Source: Acidovorax delafieldii
Lineage (GTDB): Bacteria; Pseudomonadota; Gammaproteobacteria; Burkholderiales; Burkholderiaceae_C
Reading direction: 5' to 3'
NCBI GenBank assembly: GCA_002377855.1
Contig: DFQQ01000015.1
Span: forward strand, 1-23,892
Length of the DNA stretch: 23,892 nt
Below, piece after piece: positions 21,030-23,892 of the stretch (its first letter is position 1; each line of letters starts with the position of its first letter). Under the pieces are notes generated by a model. That model saw nothing but the letters and a program-made list of their open reading frames with translations. It was not told the origin of the DNA and made no database searches. The position numbers and the translations under genes are program-made.

Positions 21030-22673
21030 ATGAGCCAGATCACACGCTGCCCCGCCTGCTCCACCCAATTCAAGGTGGTCGCAGACCAGTTGCGCATATC
21101 TGAAGGATGGGTGCGCTGTGGTCATTGCGCAGAGGTATTTGATGCCTCTGAATCGCTCATGCCTGCGCCCCCGCCAGCGCTCCTGCCCGATGTGTCTCTG
21201 ACCGACGTGAGGCCGCCGCCCGTGCCGGTGGCGCGTACCGATGAGTCATCGCGTGCGTGGGGCGCTCCGCGAACGCCTTCCACGCGGGCCGTTGCTGCGG
21301 TTGCGCCCGTGCCTGGCGTCGCTGCCGGTCGAGCCGGGGCTGCGGACATCGCTGGTTCTGCAAGAAGCGCTTCTTCCCCGTCGCAAACGCCTGAGGTGCT
21401 TGCGGTGCCCGACCCGGTTCCGCCGGCATTCTTGGCGGCGGAGGCGCAGTCAGGCACCGTGCCGCATGCACTGCATCTCCAGCCCATGGGTTCCTTTGAC
21501 TGGAAAGGATCCGGTGCACTGGCCCCAAAGGTGCAAAGCTCGGCAGCGCCAGCGCCTGTGCCTCCTGTGCCTTTGCCTCTTCCAAGCTTCACCGAGCGGC
21601 AGGAAAGCCGGGTGTTGTCTGCCGACATGCTTGAGTTGGTGCTACAGGAGTCCGCTCGCGTGGCGCCACCACGCGCAGCCCTCGCAAGCTCCTCCGTTTC
21701 GCACACCCCGGCCGCGCCATTGCCCCAGCCCGGCGGGTACGAGTTGCCCTATGCCGAGGAATTTGAGGACACCCCGCTGCCACCGGAAGTGCCCGAGCTG
21801 GAGAGTGGGCTGGAATTGGCTGCTGTACAGACCCGTGAAGCGGCTGGCGCAGACCCAGCCGCATCATCAGAGCCGGAACCTGCAGACCTTGCGGTAGATC
21901 GTGGTGTCGAGGGCATGGCTGCTGATGGGCTGGATGTCCTCGCGTCGCTGCCGGCGATACCTCCTGATGAGGCGCCGTCGCCGCAGGCCGATGCCATGTC
22001 TGCCGCCGATACGGCCGCGGCTGCCAAGCCTTCATTACCGTCGGTGGAGTTCCCTTCGATGGATTCCGATTGGCAGGATGAAGATGCCGTAACCGAGCAT
22101 CGGCAAGGCTCTGAAACGAGTGCGCCCGCAGAGACTCTTTCTGGAATGACTGCAGCCGACGACGTCAGCTTTGTCAAGGCGGCTCGCCGACGCGCCTTCT
22201 GGCGTCGGCCTTTGGTACGCGCTGCTCTGGTGCTGGGCGGGCTGGGTTTGGTCACCGCGCTGGCGGCGCAGGTCGCCGTTCATGAGCGCAACCGCTTGGC
22301 TGCCATGGAGCCCCGCCTGCGCCCCGTGCTCAGCGCACTGTGCCAGCCGCTGGGGTGCGAGCTGGCGCCGCAGAGGCAAATTTCCGACGTGGTGATTGAC
22401 AGCTCCTCCTTCAACAAGGCGCGGGGCGACAGCTACGTGCTGGCCGTCACCATGAAGAGCCGCGCCACCATTCCGCTGGAAATGCCGGCGGTGGAGTTGA
22501 CACTCACCGACGCCCAGGACCAGCCGGTGCTGCGGCGCGTACTGCTGCCAGCCGAGATGTCTGCCCCCCATGAATTGCCCGCCGGCGGTGAATGGAGTGC
22601 GTCGGTCTCTGTGCTGGTCACCACTGGTGGTTCAAGGGTGGCCGGCTACCGCCTGCTTGCTTTTTACCCCTGA
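21030..22673 (+). CDS. zinc-ribbon (MJ0042 type) and DUF3426 membrane protein
   Basis: A 547-residue protein. Residues 1-40 form a zinc ribbon with Cys7, Cys10, Cys30 and Cys33 (CPAC...CGHC). A very long low-complexity linker of about 340 residues, rich in Pro, Ala, Ser and acidic residues, follows. A basic stretch RRRAFWRRP precedes one transmembrane helix (about 395-417). The C-terminal DUF3426 domain (about 420-547) contains PLGCELAPQRQISDVVIDSSSF and MPAVELTLTDAQDQPVLRRVL. It is probably a single-pass protein with the ribbon in the cytoplasm and DUF3426 in the periplasm. The function is unknown. A TACAAT at 21015-21020 lies so close to the ATG that the mRNA could be almost leaderless; no Shine-Dalgarno is seen. 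Confidence 0.9.
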   Translation: MSQITRCPACSTQFKVVADQLRISEGWVRCGHCAEVFDASESLMPAPPPALLPDVSLTDVRPPPVPVARTDESSRAWGAPRTPSTRAVAAVAPVPGVAAGRAGAADIAGSARSASSPSQTPEVLAVPDPVPPAFLAAEAQSGTVPHALHLQPMGSFDWKGSGALAPKVQSSAAPAPVPPVPLPLPSFTERQESRVLSADMLELVLQESARVAPPRAALASSSVSHTPAAPLPQPGGYELPYAEEFEDTPLPPEVPELESGLELAAVQTREAAGADPAASSEPEPADLAVDRGVEGMAADGLDVLASLPAIPPDEAPSPQADAMSAADTAAAAKPSLPSVEFPSMDSDWQDEDAVTEHRQGSETSAPAETLSGMTAADDVSFVKAARRRAFWRRPLVRAALVLGGLGLVTALAAQVAVHERNRLAAMEPRLRPVLSALCQPLGCELAPQRQISDVVIDSSSFNKARGDSYVLAVTMKSRATIPLEMPAVELTLTDAQDQPVLRRVLLPAEMSAPHELPAGGEWSASVSVLVTTGGSRVAGYRLLAFYP

Positions 22674-22697
22674 TTTTTCCTTCTCATTTTTACTTTT

Positions 22698-23594
22698 ATG
22701 GCCGCTCTCATCTGTGGTTCCCTGGCGTTCGACACCATCATGACCTTTGAGGGGCGCTTTGCGGAGCAGATCCTTCCGGATCAGCTGCACATCTTGAACG
22801 TGTCGTTCTTGGTGCCGTCTCTGCGCCGTGATTTCGGGGGCTGTGCCGGCAATATTGCCTACAGTCTCAAGCTCCTCGGCGGTGAAGCGTTGCCCATGGC
22901 CACACTGGGAACGGACGGTGGTGAATACCTGCAGCGCCTTGCCTCGTTGGGTATCAGTGCCCAGTACGTTAAGCAGGTGGAGGGTGCCTACACTGCGCAG
23001 GCCATGATCATGACGGACCGTGATAACAACCAGATCACAGCTTTCCATCCGGGCGCGATGATGCAGGCGCACACGACCCGCATTGAACCCAACCCCCAGA
23101 TCACGCTGGGCATCATCTCGCCCGATGGACGTGATGCCATGCTTGAGCATGCAGCCCAGTTCGTGGCTGCAGGCATTCCTTTTGTGTTCGATCCTGGTCA
23201 AGGCTTGCCCATGTTCAACGGAGCAGAGTTGGCCCAGTTCATTGAGCAGGCTACGTGGGTGACGGCGAACGACTACGAGGGCAAGATGCTGTGTGATCGC
23301 ACCGGCTTGAGCCTTGCGGACATCTCTCGCAAAGTGCAAGGCTTGGTGGTGACTCTCGGCGGTGAGGGCTGCGATGTGTGGGTGCAAGGCGAGAGTCAGC
23401 GCGTAGCGGCGGTGCGGCCAGAGGCGGTGGTCGACCCCACCGGATGCGGGGATGCATGGCGCGGGGCGTTGCTGTTCGGCCTGGAGCAGGGTTGGCCTTT
23501 GGTGCGCTGCGCTGAACTGGGCAACCGGGTGGGTGCGCTCAAAATAGCTCAGCGTGGTCCGCAGAACTATGCATTGGATTTCGCTCCCGTGTGA
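22698..23594 (+). CDS. PfkB-family carbohydrate/adenosine kinase
   Basis: A 298-residue ribokinase-fold protein. It begins ALICGSLAFDTIMTFEGRF, then has RRDFGGCAGNIAYSLKLLGG (sugar-binding PfkB signature 1) and ATLGTDGGEYL. The C-terminal PfkB signature 2 is VVDPTGCGDAWRGALLFG, where the Asp of GCGDA is the catalytic base. It transfers phosphate from ATP to a sugar or nucleoside hydroxyl; the family close to this protein is usually labelled adenosine or ribo-kinase, but the substrate is not certain. The start is the first ATG after a 24-nt pyrimidine-rich spacer that lacks any Shine-Dalgarno, directly after the DUF3426 gene, so expression may depend on coupling or on ribosomal protein S1. Confidence 0.92.
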   Translation: MAALICGSLAFDTIMTFEGRFAEQILPDQLHILNVSFLVPSLRRDFGGCAGNIAYSLKLLGGEALPMATLGTDGGEYLQRLASLGISAQYVKQVEGAYTAQAMIMTDRDNNQITAFHPGAMMQAHTTRIEPNPQITLGIISPDGRDAMLEHAAQFVAAGIPFVFDPGQGLPMFNGAELAQFIEQATWVTANDYEGKMLCDRTGLSLADISRKVQGLVVTLGGEGCDVWVQGESQRVAAVRPEAVVDPTGCGDAWRGALLFGLEQGWPLVRCAELGNRVGALKIAQRGPQNYALDFAPV

Positions 23595-23682
23595 TGTGCA
23601 TGCGCGCGGCTTCCAGCTCCATAAAAGATCTCGCCGTCTGGCGGTAATGAGCAGGGTCGCAGGCAGCGCTTGCTACTGCGTC

Positions 23683-23698
23683 ATGGCTGCACAGCCAT
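23683..23698. repeat. perfect inverted repeat ATGGCTG-CA-CAGCCAT
   Basis: A 7-bp perfect inverted repeat (23683-23689 and 23692-23698) with a 2-nt centre lies in the 154-bp gap between convergent genes, immediately beside a larger terminator hairpin. It could be part of the termination region of either gene or a protein-binding palindrome. Confidence 0.6.
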
Positions 23699-23726
23699 AA
23701 AAAAACCCGGTGCGGGGCACCGGGTT
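23699..23726 (-). terminator. intrinsic terminator of the histone-like gene
   Basis: A perfect 10-bp stem AACCCGGTGC/GCACCGGGTT (23704-23713 and 23717-23726) with a GGG loop is followed on the minus strand by seven Ts (23705-23699). It is oriented for the minus-strand gene, ending 22 bp after that gene's stop. Confidence 0.9.
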
Positions 23727-23748
23727 GGCTTTGAGAAGCGTGGCTTCT

Positions 23749-23892
23749 TCAGGGCTTGGCGCCCGTGGGAAACGGCCATGCAGCCTGGGGGTTCAGCGTA
23801 GTCTGGGCAGCAGGTGCTGCAGCCACTACGGGAGCTTTCACCACTTTCTTGGCGGAAGCAGTCTTCTTTTCGGCAGCAGCCTTCTTCGCTGG
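23749..23892 (-). CDS. histone H1-like Lys/Ala-rich DNA-binding protein (partial, C-terminal 47 residues)
   Basis: The visible part is the last 47 residues, entering from the right edge and ending TGA at 23751-23749. It begins PAKKAAAEKKTASAKKVVKAP, a Lys/Ala/Pro repeat like the tail of eukaryotic histone H1, and ends with the non-basic LNPQAAWPFPTGAKP. Such short basic proteins are common in betaproteobacteria and are believed to bind DNA non-specifically. The N-terminus is outside the window, so length and start are unknown. A terminator follows. A PhaF-like phasin tail also has Lys/Ala repeats and cannot be excluded. Confidence 0.7.
   Translation of the reverse strand, partial: PAKKAAAEKKTASAKKVVKAPVVAAAPAAQTTLNPQAAWPFPTGAKP

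Noticed and set aside
23535..23560. GCGCTCAAAATAGCTC near the end of the kinase gene as a fourth copy of the 41-bp repeat
   Set aside because: Only the short GCGC...ATAGC pieces agree, spacing differs, and the sequence encodes ordinary kinase C-terminal residues.

Overview
The window is a chromosomal segment of a high-GC betaproteobacterium, most likely Comamonadaceae (Acidovorax or a close relative). The evidence is the gene content and protein flavour: accB-accC-prmA-DUF3426-kinase order, pcaIJF with an IclR regulator, an orphan Bug-type binding protein, DUF1841 and DUF3429 proteins, and a Lys/Ala-rich histone-like protein. This assignment is from recognition, not from a search. No rRNA, tRNA, CRISPR array, insertion sequence or phage gene was seen. 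The DNA is gene-dense, and no gap without a gene exceeds 300 bases.

Layout. Positions 1-4448 (minus) hold tamA followed by tamB, the outer-membrane translocation and assembly module; tamB runs off the left edge. Positions 4574-7484 (minus) form a compact operon: MoxR ATPase, a small membrane protein, a GNAT acetyltransferase, and a VWA/CoxE-like protein. A divergent di-haem cytochrome c4-like gene follows (7590-8255, plus) with a clear terminator. Positions 8347-10174 (minus) encode an ABC1/UbiB-family kinase-like protein preceded by an overlapping DUF3429 membrane protein. Positions 10368-11692 (minus) encode a DUF1841 protein and an IclR regulator of the PcaR/PcaU/PobR type.

Positions 11824-16349 (plus) form a divergent catabolic operon for the last steps of the beta-ketoadipate pathway. 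PcaI and PcaJ activate 3-oxoadipate to its CoA ester, and PcaF cleaves that to succinyl-CoA and acetyl-CoA. A translationally coupled SDR and a periplasmic Bug-family binding protein follow. The IclR-pcaI interval carries a three-pentamer operator matching the known PcaU-type architecture. Positions 16557-17821 encode an uncharacterised protein coupled to a TlpA-like thioredoxin. Positions 17971-20977 carry accB, accC (acetyl-CoA carboxylase) and prmA (ribosomal protein L11 methyltransferase). Positions 21030-23594 carry a zinc-ribbon/DUF3426 membrane protein and a PfkB-family kinase. A minus-strand histone-like gene enters at the right edge.

Most notable observations. First, between accB and accC lies a tandem duplication of exactly 109 bp. 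It encodes two related 38-residue mini-proteins that start like AccC itself. Each stop codon overlaps the next start by 8 nt, giving an apparent translational relay accB > mini-ORF1 > mini-ORF2 > accC. Second, a 41-bp double-hairpin repeat occurs at least three times, and one copy supplies the end of the GNAT coding sequence. Third, the IclR/pca operator is legible directly from the sequence.
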